Assembly (NCBI RefSeq): GCF_900115505.1 | Contig: NZ_FOWQ01000003.1 | Span: 62,001 to 126,000 of the forward strand | Length of the DNA: 64,000 nt | Source of the DNA: Geodermatophilus dictyosporus | GTDB taxonomy: Bacteria; Actinomycetota; Actinomycetes; Mycobacteriales; Geodermatophilaceae | Reading direction: 5' to 3' | Shown here: piece by piece, positions 13,689 to 21,579 of the stretch | Layout of the letters: every line of letters starts with the position of its first letter | How positions within the stretch are numbered: the stretch's first letter is position 1 | Program-made: the position numbers and the translations under genes | The notes under the pieces: model-generated | What the model saw: only the letters and a program-made list of their open reading frames with translations | Told to the model about the DNA's origin: nothing | Databases searched by the model: none

Positions 13689-14493
13689 CTGGCGTCCGCG
13701 GCTGATCGCCAGCGACATGGACGGCACCCTGCTGCGCTCCGACGACACCGTCAGCGACGAGACGGTGGCGGAGCTCCGGCGCTGGGCCGACGACGGGGTG
13801 CCGCTCGTCCTCGCCACCGGCCGGCCCCCGCGCTGGATGCGCCGGATCCGCGAGGTCGTGCGCACCGGCACCGCGGTCTGCTGCAACGGCGCGGTGCTGC
13901 TGGACCTCGAGCGCTTCGAGGTGCTCGAGGAGGACGCCTTGCCGCCCGACGTCCTGGCGGCGATCACCGGGGGTCTGCGCGCCGAGCAGCCGGGCACCTG
14001 GTTCGCCGTCGAGTACGGGCTGGAGTTCCGCCACGAACCGGTCTACCGGCCGCGGTGGGACGTCGACGCCCCCGGCGTCGCGGAGGCCCCGCTCGAGGAG
14101 ATCGTCGCGGCACCGGCGGCCAAGCTGCTGGCCCGCCACGAGGACATGGACCGCGACTCCTTCGTCGCGCTGGTGCAGCGGGTGGCCGGCGACCTCGCCA
14201 CGGTGACGACGTCGTCGTCGGACGCGCTGGCCGAGATCTCCGCGCGCGGCGTCACCAAGGCCACCGGCCTGTCGCGGGTCGCCGCGCGGCACGGGGTGGG
14301 CCCGGAGGACGTCGTCGTGTTCGGCGACATGCCCAACGACATCGCGGCGTTCGACTGGGTGCGCGAGGGCGGGGGCCGGGCCGTGGCGATGGCGCACGCC
14401 CACCCCGAGCTGCTCGCGGCGGCCACCGACGTCACCACCGGTAACGACGACGACGGCGTCGCCGCCTTCCTCGCCTCGTTGCCCTCGCGCTGA
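13681..14493 (+). CDS. HAD-superfamily phosphatase (Cof type), second tandem copy
   Basis: This is a 270-residue paralogue of the preceding gene. Motif I is DMDGTLLRSDDTV at the N-terminus, the lysine is in [12 protein letters not shown], and motif IV is [13 protein letters not shown]. Both copies share the phrases VTKATGL and VFGDMPND, and a common tail (DDDGVAAFL here, DADGVARYL there), so they arose by tandem duplication. The coding region starts 8 nt inside the previous gene. The two may have different substrates. No direct link of these enzymes to serine charging is known to me; the operon may reflect co-regulation only. Confidence 0.92.
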   Translation: MSDWRPRLIASDMDGTLLRSDDTVSDETVAELRRWADDGVPLVLATGRPPRWMRRIREVVRTGTAVCCNGAVLLDLERFEVLEEDALPPDVLAAITGGLRAEQPGTWFAVEYGLEFRHEPVYRPRWDVDAPGVAEAPLEEIVAAPAAKLLARHEDMDRDSFVALVQRVAGDLATVTTSSSDALAEISARGVTKATGLSRVAARHGVGPEDVVVFGDMPNDIAAFDWVREGGGRAVAMAHAHPELLAAATDVTTGNDDDGVAAFLASLPSR

Positions 14494-14580
14494 CCGTCGG
14501 CCCGGTCACGGCCGGATAACGGTGGTCGCACCGGCCTCGACCGGCTGGGAGAGTGGGAGAGGACGGGTCGGCGCCGGGCG

Positions 14581-14599
14581 CCGCGGGACCGTCCCGCGG
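14581..14599 (+). terminator. Hairpin upstream of slipin gene
   Basis: Arms CCGCGGGAC and GTCCCGCGG around a single base. It lies in the 136 bp gap after the HAD gene and could end the serS operon, although no T-run follows. Shortly downstream, GTGGAGG serves the slipin start. Confidence 0.35.
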
Positions 14600-14629
14600 G
14601 TGCTGCCGAGCCCGTGGAGGTGACCGTCC

Positions 14630-15550
14630 GTGAGCACCCTGCTCGTCGTCCTGCTCGTGATCGCCGCGGTGGCGCTCGTCGTCGCGGGGGCCAGCCTGAA
14701 GATGGTGCAGCAGTACCAGCGCGGTGTCGTGCTGCGCTTCGGCCGGCTGCTGCCCCAGGTCCGCGAGCCCGGCCTGCGGGTGCTGGTCCCCTTCGCCGAC
14801 CAGATGACGAAGGTGCCGGTGCAGACGCTCGTCCTCGACGTGCCGTCCCAGGGGACCATCACCCGCGACAACGTCACCATCGGCGTCGACGCCGTCGTCT
14901 ACTTCCGGGTCGTGGACCCGGTGCGCGCGGTGATCAACGTGCAGAACTACATGGTGGCCACGTCCCAGGTCTCGCAGACCTCGCTGCGGTCGGTGATCGG
15001 CCGGGCCGACCTCGACACGCTGCTGTCCGACCGGGAGGCGATCAACGACGAGTTGCGCGCGGTCATCGACACCCCCACCGAGGACTGGGGGATCAAGATC
15101 GACCGGGTCGAGATCAAGGACATCTCGCTGCCCGAGGGCATGCGCCGCTCGATGTCCCGTCAGGCCGAGGCCGAGCGCGACCGGCGGGCCCGCGTCATCT
15201 CGGCCGACGGCGAGTTCCAGGCGTCGGCGAAGCTGGCGCAGGCCGCCGACGCGATGAGCGCGACGCCCGGTGCGCTGCAGCTGCGGCTGCTGCAGACCGT
15301 CGCCGACGTCGCCTCGGAGAAGAACAGCACCCTGGTGATGCCCTTCCCGGTCGAGCTGCTGCGCTTCTTCGAGCAGGCCGCCGGCAGCCGGGACGCCGGT
15401 CAGGAGCCCGCGCGCGAGCCCGCGGGGGAGCAGCCGCGTGCGCTGCCGGGGCCGGAGGCGTCCGACGGCCTGCTCCGCGGTGTGCCGGGCGACCGGCGGG
15501 ACGGCGTCGAGGTGCCGGTCACCAGAGGTCGCGGGGCAGGTCCTGCGTGA
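14630..15550 (+). CDS. Slipin / SPFH (band 7) membrane protein
   Basis: This 306-residue protein has an N-terminal membrane anchor (LLVVLLVIAAVALVVAG) followed by an SPFH domain: QQYQRGVVLRFGRLLPQV, then VPSQGTITRDNVTIGVDA, YFRVVDP and the EIKDISLPEGMRRSMSRQ coiled-coil transition. This matches prokaryotic slipin/stomatin-like proteins that oligomerise on the membrane. No NfeD partner gene is adjacent, although one is common for this family. The start has GTGGAGG upstream at good spacing. Its last 32 bp overlap the 3' end of the convergent DUF1707 gene. The function in membrane organisation is inferred from the family. Confidence 0.92.
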   Translation: MSTLLVVLLVIAAVALVVAGASLKMVQQYQRGVVLRFGRLLPQVREPGLRVLVPFADQMTKVPVQTLVLDVPSQGTITRDNVTIGVDAVVYFRVVDPVRAVINVQNYMVATSQVSQTSLRSVIGRADLDTLLSDREAINDELRAVIDTPTEDWGIKIDRVEIKDISLPEGMRRSMSRQAEAERDRRARVISADGEFQASAKLAQAADAMSATPGALQLRLLQTVADVASEKNSTLVMPFPVELLRFFEQAAGSRDAGQEPAREPAGEQPRALPGPEASDGLLRGVPGDRRDGVEVPVTRGRGAGPA

Positions 15551-15713
15551 GCTCGGCGAGCTCGCCGAGGGTGCGGGCGGCGTAGGCCGCCCGCACCCGC
15601 TCGTCGTACTCCTGGACGGTCAGCCGCCCCTGGGCGAGACCGCGCTGCAGTGAGCGGACGGTGCTCTCGCGGTCGGCGTCCCCCGCGCGGATCCGCCCCC
15701 GTTCGGCGTCCAC
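15519..15713 (-). CDS. DUF1707 (SHOCT-like) small protein
   Basis: This 64-residue protein matches the DUF1707 signature: IRAGDADRESTV, then LAQGRLTVQEYDERV and a closing RTLGELAELTQDLP. In actinobacteria this domain is usually fused to membrane segments; here it stands alone. The GTG start lies about 10 bp after the stop of the proteasome activator gene on the same strand, so they probably share a transcript. It overlaps the convergent slipin gene by 32 bp. The molecular function of the family is not known to me. Confidence 0.85.
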   Translation of the reverse strand: MDAERGRIRAGDADRESTVRSLQRGLAQGRLTVQEYDERVRAAYAARTLGELAELTQDLPRDLW

Positions 15714-15723
15714 CCCGCCGGCC

Positions 15724-16260
15724 TCAGAGGTACTGGCCGCCGGCGGGGCGGACGTCGGCCGTCGGGCCGCCGGGCAGCGCGCGCCGGCGGATCTCCTCCA
15801 GCTGCGCCCGGGCGGCCATCTGCTGGGCGAACAGCGCCGTCTGGATGCCCTGGAACACGCCCTCCAGCCAGCCGACCAGCTGGGCCTGGGCGATGCGCAG
15901 CTCGGCGTCCGAGGGGGTCACGCCCTCGCTGAACGGCGAGGTGATCCGCCGCAGCTCCTCCGACAGCTCGGGTGCCAGGCCCTGCTCCAGCTCGCGGATC
16001 GAGGAGGCGTGGATGTCGCGCAGCCGGGTGCGGCTGGCGTCGTCGAGGGGGGCGGCGCGCACCTCCTCGAGGAGCTGCTTGATCATCGTGCCGATCCGCA
16101 TGACCTTCGCGGGCTGCTCGACCATCTCGCCCACGCCGTGCGCGCCGTCGCCGTCGTCCGCACCGGCGGCCGACACGGGCATCGCGCCGACCGGCCGGCC
16201 GTCGGGACCGACGACGACGACCTGCTGCGGACGCTCGCTGCCGTTCTGCGGTGCCGTCAT
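15724..16260 (-). CDS. bpa: Bacterial proteasome activator Bpa
   Basis: This 178-residue protein ends in GGQYL, the C-terminal motif that docks into the pockets of the actinobacterial 20S proteasome. The central helical region includes EEVRAAPLDDASRTRLRDIH and LVGWLEGVFQGIQTALFAQQ, as in the DUF2587/Bpa family. In Mycobacterium tuberculosis, Bpa (Rv3780) opens the proteasome gate without ATP and promotes degradation of proteins such as HspR. The N-terminal 45 residues are acidic and disordered. The start is ATG at 16260. Its neighbours (a desulfurase-like protein and a quinone oxidoreductase) match the gene order near Rv3777-Rv3780, which supports orthology. A DUF1707 gene follows on the same strand. 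Confidence 0.95.
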   Translation of the reverse strand: MTAPQNGSERPQQVVVVGPDGRPVGAMPVSAAGADDGDGAHGVGEMVEQPAKVMRIGTMIKQLLEEVRAAPLDDASRTRLRDIHASSIRELEQGLAPELSEELRRITSPFSEGVTPSDAELRIAQAQLVGWLEGVFQGIQTALFAQQMAARAQLEEIRRRALPGGPTADVRPAGGQYL

Positions 16261-16329
16261 GCCCCCATCCTGCCCCGCGGCCGCGGACGGCGAACGCGGG
16301 GAGCGGGGTCGGCCCGGAGCCGCGCCGTC

Positions 16330-16335
16330 TAGGGT
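16330..16335 (+). promoter_or_regulatory. -10 box of leaderless desulfurase-like gene
   Basis: TAGGGT, 7 nt, then the ATG at 16343. No ribosome binding site is seen. Confidence 0.6.
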
Positions 16336-16342
16336 CGCCCGC

Positions 16343-17569
16343 ATGGGACCGGGGGAGCCGCGGCTGGACGTCGCGCGCGTCCGCGGCCTGTTCCCCGGCC
16401 TCTCCGACGGCTTCGTGCACACCGACGCGCCGGCCGGGACGCTGGTGCCCGAGAGCGTCGCGCACGCCGTCTCGTCGGCCATGCGCGTGCCGGTGGCCAA
16501 CCGCGGCGGCGTCTTCCCGTCCTCCGCCCGCACCGAGGGTCTGGTGGCCAGCGCCCGCGCCGCCGTGGCCGACCTCGTCGGCGGGGTCTCCACCGGCGTC
16601 GTCCTCGGCCCGAACACGACGACGCTGACGTACGCGGTGGCGCGGGCGCTGGCCCGCACCTGGCGCCACGGCGACGAGGTCGTGGTCAGCCGTCTCGACC
16701 ACGACGCCAACATCCGCCCGTGGGTGCAGCTGGCCGAGCAGGTCGGCGTCGCCGTCCGGTGGGCCGAGGTCGACATCGAGACCGGCGAGCTGCCCGCCTG
16801 GCAGTACGACGAGCTGATCACCCCGCGGACCCGGCTGGTGGCGGTGACGGCGGCCAGCAACGCCATCGGCACCCGCCCCGACGTCGCGGCGATCGCCACC
16901 CGCGCGCACGCGGTCGGGGCACTGGTCTTCGTCGACGCCGTCCAGGCCGCACCGCACGTCCTCCTGGACCGGGCGGCGCTCGGCGCGGACTTCCTCGCGG
17001 TGTCGGCCTACACCTTCTGCGGCCCGCACGTGGGCGCGGTGGTGGCCGACCCCGCGCTGCTGGCCGAGCTGGCACCCGACCGGCTGCTGCCCGCGCCCGA
17101 CCGGGTGCCCGACCGCTTCGAGAGCGGCACGCCGCCCTTCGAGCTCTACGCCGGCGTCACCGCCGCCGTCGACCACCTGGCCGGCCTGTGCGAGGACGCC
17201 GTGGGCAGCCGCCGCGACCGGCTGCGGGTGTCCATGGCCGCGGTCGCCGCCTACGAGGGCGGGCTGTTCGACTGGCTGGACCAGGCGCTGCGGGCGATGC
17301 GGCACGTGCAGGTGGTCGGCTTCCCCGAGCACACCACGCCCACGCTGTCGTTCACCGTCCCCGGCATGCGCCCGCGGCAGGTGGCCGCCGAGCTCTCCCG
17401 CCGCGCCATCTGCGCCTGGGACGGCGACTTCTACGCCCGCGAGCTGTTCGACGCGCTCGGGGTCAACGAGCTCGGCGGCGCCGTCCGCCTCGGGCTGGCC
17501 CACTACAACACCGCCGAGGAGGTCGGCTACGTGATCGACTCCGTGGCGGCGCTGCGCAGCGCGCTCTAG
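16343..17569 (+). CDS. Cysteine desulfurase-like fold-type I protein lacking the PLP lysine
   Basis: This 408-residue aminotransferase class V protein resembles Rv3778c of Mycobacterium tuberculosis. Recognisable are GPNTTTLTYAVARALA, the His-bearing LDHDANIRPW, ASNAIGTRPD and FVDAVQAAPH. In cysteine desulfurases and relatives, the PLP Schiff-base lysine sits in a motif like SAYK-x-x-GPH. Here the text is SAYTFCGPHVG, so Thr224 (codon ACC, 17012-17014) occupies the lysine position. Unless the alignment is misleading, the enzyme cannot form the usual internal aldimine. The rest of the fold is intact and unbroken, so this is not a decayed gene. The start is set by the TAGGGT box at leaderless spacing. 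It is convergent with a quinone oxidoreductase. Confidence 0.88.
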   Translation: MGPGEPRLDVARVRGLFPGLSDGFVHTDAPAGTLVPESVAHAVSSAMRVPVANRGGVFPSSARTEGLVASARAAVADLVGGVSTGVVLGPNTTTLTYAVARALARTWRHGDEVVVSRLDHDANIRPWVQLAEQVGVAVRWAEVDIETGELPAWQYDELITPRTRLVAVTAASNAIGTRPDVAAIATRAHAVGALVFVDAVQAAPHVLLDRAALGADFLAVSAYTFCGPHVGAVVADPALLAELAPDRLLPAPDRVPDRFESGTPPFELYAGVTAAVDHLAGLCEDAVGSRRDRLRVSMAAVAAYEGGLFDWLDQALRAMRHVQVVGFPEHTTPTLSFTVPGMRPRQVAAELSRRAICAWDGDFYARELFDALGVNELGGAVRLGLAHYNTAEEVGYVIDSVAALRSAL

Positions 17570-18562
17570 TCAGGCGTCCGGGAGCAGCAGCACCTTGCCC
17601 ACGTGCTCGCTGGCCGCCACCACCCGGTGCGCCTCGGCCGCGCGCGACATCGGCAGCCGGCGGTCGACGATCGGGCGCACCACCCCGCGCTCGACGTCGG
17701 GCCACACGTGGGCGCGCACCGCCGCGACGATCTCCGCCTTGCCGCCCGGGCCGGTGGCCGGGCGCGACCGCAGCGCGGTGGCGTGCACCGACGCCCGCTT
17801 GGCCAGCAGCCGGCCGAGGTCGAGCTCGGCCCTCGTCCCGCCCTGCATGCCGATGACCACCAGCCGCCCGCCGACGGCGAGGGCGTCGACGTTGCGGGCC
17901 AGGTAGGCGGCGCCCATGTTGTCCAGGACGACGTCGACACCGGCGCCGCCGGTCTCCTCGCGCACCCGCTCGACGAAGTCCTCCTGGCGGTAGTCGATCG
18001 TCACCTCGGCGCCGAGCTCGCGGCAGACGTCGAGCTTGGCCCGGGTGCCGGCGGTGGTGAACACGCGGGCGCCGGCGCGGGCGGCGAGCTGGATCGCCAT
18101 CGTGCCGATGCCGCTGGAGCCGCCGTGCACGAGGAAGCGGTCGCCGCGGCGCAGCCCGGCGAGGGTGAAGACGTTGGACCACACGGTGCAGGTGACCTCG
18201 GGCAGCGCGGCCGCGGTGGCCAGCTCCACCCCGGCCGGGCGGGGCAGCAGCTGCACGGCGGGGACGGCGACCCGCTCGGCGTAGCCGCCGCCGGCCAGCA
18301 GGGCGCACACCTCGTCGCCGACCGACCAGCCGGTCACGCCCTCGCCGACCTCGCTGACCACCCCGCTGCACTCCAGGCCCAGGACCTGGCTGGCGCCCCT
18401 CGGCGGCGGGTAGTCGCCGGCCCGCTGCAGCAGGTCGGCCCGGTTGACCGCCGTGGCGGCGACGTCGACGACGACCTCGCCGGGGCCGGCCACCGGGTCG
18501 GGGACCTCGCCCCAGCCGAGCACCTCGGGTCCGCCGGGGCCGTCCGTGGTGACCGCGCGCAT
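17570..18562 (-). CDS. NADPH:quinone oxidoreductase, MDR superfamily
   Basis: This 330-residue medium-chain reductase lacks the catalytic zinc ligands. The catalytic domain is N-terminal (ATAVNRADLLQRAGDYPPP) and the nucleotide-binding motif is VHGGSSGIGTMAIQLA near residue 145. The sequence fits the PIG3/TP53I3-like quinone oxidoreductases that reduce quinones or enones with NADPH. The ATG at 18562 lies 7 nt after a TAGGGT box with no ribosome site, so transcription is probably leaderless. Its stop abuts the stop of the convergent desulfurase-like gene with no gap. It matches the position of the oxidoreductase Rv3777 in mycobacteria. Confidence 0.92.
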   Translation of the reverse strand: MRAVTTDGPGGPEVLGWGEVPDPVAGPGEVVVDVAATAVNRADLLQRAGDYPPPRGASQVLGLECSGVVSEVGEGVTGWSVGDEVCALLAGGGYAERVAVPAVQLLPRPAGVELATAAALPEVTCTVWSNVFTLAGLRRGDRFLVHGGSSGIGTMAIQLAARAGARVFTTAGTRAKLDVCRELGAEVTIDYRQEDFVERVREETGGAGVDVVLDNMGAAYLARNVDALAVGGRLVVIGMQGGTRAELDLGRLLAKRASVHATALRSRPATGPGGKAEIVAAVRAHVWPDVERGVVRPIVDRRLPMSRAAEAHRVVAASEHVGKVLLLPDA

Positions 18563-18569
18563 GCCACCG

Positions 18570-18575
18570 ACCCTA
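18570..18575 (-). promoter_or_regulatory. -10 box of leaderless quinone oxidoreductase gene
   Basis: TAGGGT on the minus strand, 7 nt, then the ATG at 18562. It lies directly downstream of the terminator of the preceding operon. Confidence 0.6.
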
Positions 18576-18589
18576 GGAGGCTCCTCCTC

Positions 18590-18623
18590 GGCGTGCCCGT
18601 GCCGGTCCGGGCACGGGCACGCC
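18590..18623 (-). terminator. Strong hairpin terminator after acyl-CoA synthetase
   Basis: A perfect 14-bp stem, GGCGTGCCCGTGCC and its complement, encloses a 6-nt loop. It lies 13 bp past the synthetase stop on the same strand. No T-run follows, as is usual in these genomes. Confidence 0.75.
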
Positions 18624-18636
18624 GGGGTGGCCGTGC

Positions 18637-20235
18637 CTAGGCGCGGGCCTTGAGGTCCTTGCGCAGGATCTTGCCGGCCGCGGACTTGGGCACCTGGTCG
18701 ATGAACTCGACCGCGCGGATCTTCTTGTGCGGGGCGAGCCGGCTGCCGGCGTAGTCCATGACCTCCTCCTCGGTGAGCTCGGCGCCGGGCGCCCGCACCA
18801 CGAAGGCCTTGGGCAGCTCCTCGCCGCTCTCCTCGTCCTTGACGCCGATGACAGCGGCGTCGGCGATGGCCGGGTTGCCCAGGAGCACGGCCTCCAGCTC
18901 GGCCGGGGCGACCTGGTAGCCCTTGTACTTGATCAGCTCCTTGACGCGGTCGACGACGGTGTAGCAGCCGTTCTCGTCGACGACCGCCACGTCGCCGGTG
19001 TGCAGCCAGCCCTCGGCGTCCAGCGTCTCGTCGGTGGCCTTCTGGTTGTTGAGGTAGCCCTTCATCACCTGCGGGCCGCGGACCCACAGCTCGCCGCGCT
19101 CGCCGGCAGCGGCGTCCTGCCCGGTCGAGGGGTCGACCAGGCGGCACTCGGTGTTGGGCAGCGCCAGGCCCACCGACCCCTTGGGCACCGACGTCACGCC
19201 CGCGGGCAGCCGGTTGGCGTCGGGGGTGGTGTGCGAGACCGGCGACAGCTCGGTCATGCCGTAGCCCTGGGCGACGACGACACCGGCGTCCGCGCCCTTG
19301 CGCAGCCGGTCCTGGGCGGCCTGGGCGAGCGCCTCGTCCAGCGGCGCGGCCCCGGAGGTGATGCTGCGCAGCGAGGACAGGTCGAACTGGTCGACCATCG
19401 GGTGCTTGGCCAGCGCCAGCACGATGGGCGGCGCGACGAAGGCCCGGGTGATCTTGTGGTCCTGGATGGTGCGCAGGAACTGCTCGAGGTCGAACCGCGG
19501 CAGGGTGACCACGGTGCCGCCCCACTGCAGCCCCTGGTTCATCAGGACGGTGAGGCCGTAGATGTGGAAGAACGGCAGGACGGCGATGATCCGCTCGTCG
19601 CCCTCGTGCAGCTCCACCAGCGGCCGGGACTGGCTCACGTTGGCCACCAGGTTGCGGTGGGTGAGCATGACGCCCTTGGGCAGGCCGGTCGTGCCGCTGG
19701 AGTACGGCAGCGTGACCAGGTCCTCCGCCGGGTCGATGTCGACCTGCACCGACGGCGCGTCGCTGGTGATCAGGTCGAGCAGCGAGGCGTGCCCCTCGGC
19801 GCCGTCCATGACGACGACCTCGTCGACCGGCGTCTGCTCGACGGCCTCGAGGGCGCGGTCGAGGAACGGCGAGACGGTGACGAGCACCTTCGCGCCGGAG
19901 TCCTTCAGCTGGAAGGCGACCTCGTGGGCGGTGTACAGGGAGTTGATCGGGCTCATCACGCAGCCGGCGCGGGCGATGCCGTGGAACACCACCGGGTACC
20001 ACATGGTGTTCGGGCACAGGACGGCGACGACGTCGCCCTTGCGCAGCCCGCGGGCGGCGAGCGCGGCGGCGACCCGGTCGACGTAGGTGGCCAGCTGGCC
20101 GTGGCTGATGGAGTCGCCGGTGAGGCCGTCGACGAGCGCGGGGGCGTCGGGCCGCGACGCGCCGCCGGCGAGGACGAACTCGGGGACCGACAGGTCGGGG
20201 ATCTCGACGTCGGGGTAACGACTGGCCAGTGCCAC
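18637..20235 (-). CDS. Acyl-CoA synthetase, 4-coumarate:CoA ligase-like
   Basis: This 532-residue ANL-superfamily enzyme activates a carboxylate to acyl-AMP and then to the CoA thioester. It has the P-loop-like motif YSSGTTGLPKGVMLTH near residue 180, VAQGYGMTELSPVSH, the hinge region GWLHTGDVAVVDENG, and the adenylation lysine in KSAAGKILRKDL at the C-terminus. Overall similarity is to the 4CL-type branch (aryl or medium-chain acids). The exact substrate is unknown. The GTG start has AGGAGG upstream. A 15-bp dyad (CACACC-CCG-GGTGTG) lies 38 bp before the start and could be an operator. The gene ends in a strong terminator. Confidence 0.93.
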   Translation of the reverse strand: MALASRYPDVEIPDLSVPEFVLAGGASRPDAPALVDGLTGDSISHGQLATYVDRVAAALAARGLRKGDVVAVLCPNTMWYPVVFHGIARAGCVMSPINSLYTAHEVAFQLKDSGAKVLVTVSPFLDRALEAVEQTPVDEVVVMDGAEGHASLLDLITSDAPSVQVDIDPAEDLVTLPYSSGTTGLPKGVMLTHRNLVANVSQSRPLVELHEGDERIIAVLPFFHIYGLTVLMNQGLQWGGTVVTLPRFDLEQFLRTIQDHKITRAFVAPPIVLALAKHPMVDQFDLSSLRSITSGAAPLDEALAQAAQDRLRKGADAGVVVAQGYGMTELSPVSHTTPDANRLPAGVTSVPKGSVGLALPNTECRLVDPSTGQDAAAGERGELWVRGPQVMKGYLNNQKATDETLDAEGWLHTGDVAVVDENGCYTVVDRVKELIKYKGYQVAPAELEAVLLGNPAIADAAVIGVKDEESGEELPKAFVVRAPGAELTEEEVMDYAGSRLAPHKKIRAVEFIDQVPKSAAGKILRKDLKARA

Positions 20236-20272
20236 GGGGTGCTCCTCCTGGGGGACGGGGTGACGCCAGTCT

Positions 20273-20287
20273 CACACCCCGGGTGTG
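20273..20287. promoter_or_regulatory. Dyad upstream of acyl-CoA synthetase gene
   Basis: A perfect inverted repeat, CACACC-CCG-GGTGTG, followed on the plus strand by a second small dyad (GTGTC-GCGG-GACAC). The position suggests an operator. The cognate regulator is not in the immediate neighbourhood. Confidence 0.4.
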
Positions 20288-20319
20288 TCGCGGGACACCG
20301 GGGTTACTGGCGGGTCACC

Positions 20320-20742
20320 TCATCGGGGCCAGAGCACCGACTGGGTGCAGCGGAACAGCGCGAGGGTCCTCCCGGCCCCCGAGGAGACGACGGCGTCCCA
20401 CACCTGGGTGCTGCGCCCGGCGTGCGCGTTCGTGGCGACGGCCTGCACCCGGCCCTCGCGGACGGTGCCGAGGAAGTTGCTCTTCAGCTCGATGGTGGTG
20501 AAGCCGGTCGCGCCCTCGGGCAGCAGGGCGCGGGTGGCCAGCCCGCAGGCGGTGTCGGCGAGGGCGACGACGGTGGCGGCGTGCAGGTAGCCGTTGGGCG
20601 CCAGCAGGTCCGGGCGGACGTCGAGCGCGGCCTCGAGCCGGCCGGGCTCGTGCGCGGTGATCGTCAGGCCGATCAGCCCGGGCAGCGTGCCGGGCAGCAG
20701 CGCGTTGAGCTCGTCGGCGGTGTGGAACCCGGTGGCGGCCAT
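20320..20742 (-). CDS. PaaI-type hot-dog thioesterase
   Basis: This 140-residue single hot-dog domain protein has the family hallmark NGYLHAATVVALADTACG followed by ATRALLPEG and IELKSNFLGTVREG. It probably hydrolyses acyl- or aryl-CoA thioesters. It lies directly before a CoA ligase gene on the same strand and may cooperate with it, with about 85 bp between them. A longer frame begins at a TTG three codons upstream. The ATG at 20742 follows a TACGTT box by 7 nt, so I choose that leaderless start. Confidence 0.88.
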   Translation of the reverse strand: MAATGFHTADELNALLPGTLPGLIGLTITAHEPGRLEAALDVRPDLLAPNGYLHAATVVALADTACGLATRALLPEGATGFTTIELKSNFLGTVREGRVQAVATNAHAGRSTQVWDAVVSSGAGRTLALFRCTQSVLWPR

Positions 20743-20749
20743 GCGCGGC

Positions 20750-20755
20750 AACGTA
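20750..20755 (-). promoter_or_regulatory. -10 box of leaderless thioesterase gene
   Basis: TACGTT on the minus strand, 7 nt, then the ATG at 20742. Confidence 0.55.
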
Positions 20756-20788
20756 GCGAGACGGCCCGGACCCCGGCCGGGACCCCGG

Positions 20789-21367
20789 TCAGGGGCCGGT
20801 GAACTCCGCGGCAGCCCCGCGGAAGCGCCGGCGGTGCGCCCGCACCCGCCCGCCGCCGGTCCGCCGCCGCAGGTGCAGCCGCTCCCGGTGCGCCTCCGCC
20901 GAGTGGACGACGGTGACCGGGCACGGGGCGTGCAGCACGCACTGCATCGTCGTCGACCCGAGCAGCATCGTGGAGAACCCGCCGTGGCCCCGGCTGCCGA
21001 CCACCAGCAGGTCCGCGCCGGCCGACTCGCGGATGAGCGCGTCCGCCGCCGAGCCCAGGACGGCCGTCACGTGCACCACCGGGTGCGGCTCGGGCACCTC
21101 GCGGAGCACCTCGGCGAGGACGGCCTCGGTGCGCCCCACCGCGGCCCGCTCGGCGGCCGCGTACTGGACCTCGCCGACGGCGTCGAAGTCCATCCACGCC
21201 TCGGGTGGGCGGTGCGCGACGACGGCCTCGACGGGCACGTCCCGGCGGACGGCGTCCTCGACGGCGAACCGCACCGCGGCCCGTGCGCCCGCCGACCCGT
21301 CCACGCCGACGACGACCCGGTGTCCGCGCGCCTGCGACTCCTCGACCCCTGCAGCCTGCTCGCTCAT
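20789..21367 (-). CDS. Universal stress protein (UspA family)
   Basis: This 192-residue single Usp domain has the ATP-binding strand VVVGVDGSAGARAAVRFA and the nucleotide loop VVGSRGHGGFSTMLLGSTTMQCV before the final strand CPVTVV. The G-x2-G-x9-G(S/T) pattern indicates an ATP-binding UspA. A basic C-terminal tail of about 30 residues (RERLHLRRRTGGGRVRAHRR) extends beyond the domain and is unusual; it could contact nucleic acid or membrane. The ATG at 21367 has GGGGAGG upstream. It lies downstream of folP2 on the same strand but is separated from it by a terminator hairpin. Confidence 0.9.
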   Translation of the reverse strand: MSEQAAGVEESQARGHRVVVGVDGSAGARAAVRFAVEDAVRRDVPVEAVVAHRPPEAWMDFDAVGEVQYAAAERAAVGRTEAVLAEVLREVPEPHPVVHVTAVLGSAADALIRESAGADLLVVGSRGHGGFSTMLLGSTTMQCVLHAPCPVTVVHSAEAHRERLHLRRRTGGGRVRAHRRRFRGAAAEFTGP

Positions 21368-21493
21368 GACGGCCTCCCCGGCACCGCCCCCGCGGGACCC
21401 GGCGCCCCGGCGGGCGACCCGAGCATGACCCGTCGGGCCGCCCGGCGGGAAGGACCTCCGTCGCGCCGCGGGGGTCCGTCGTCCTCGCGGTGT

Positions 21494-21531
21494 GGTGCCC
21501 GGCCTCGCGCTGCAGGGTGAGGCCGGGCACC
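21494..21531 (-). terminator. Hairpin terminator after folP2
   Basis: A perfect 13-bp stem, GGTGCCCGGCCTC and its complement, with a 12-nt loop. It lies about 50 bp past the folP2 stop and separates that gene from uspA. Confidence 0.7.
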
Positions 21532-21579
21532 GTCCGGTGAGGACGGCGGCCGACGAGGTGCCGACCGGCTCCGGACGGC

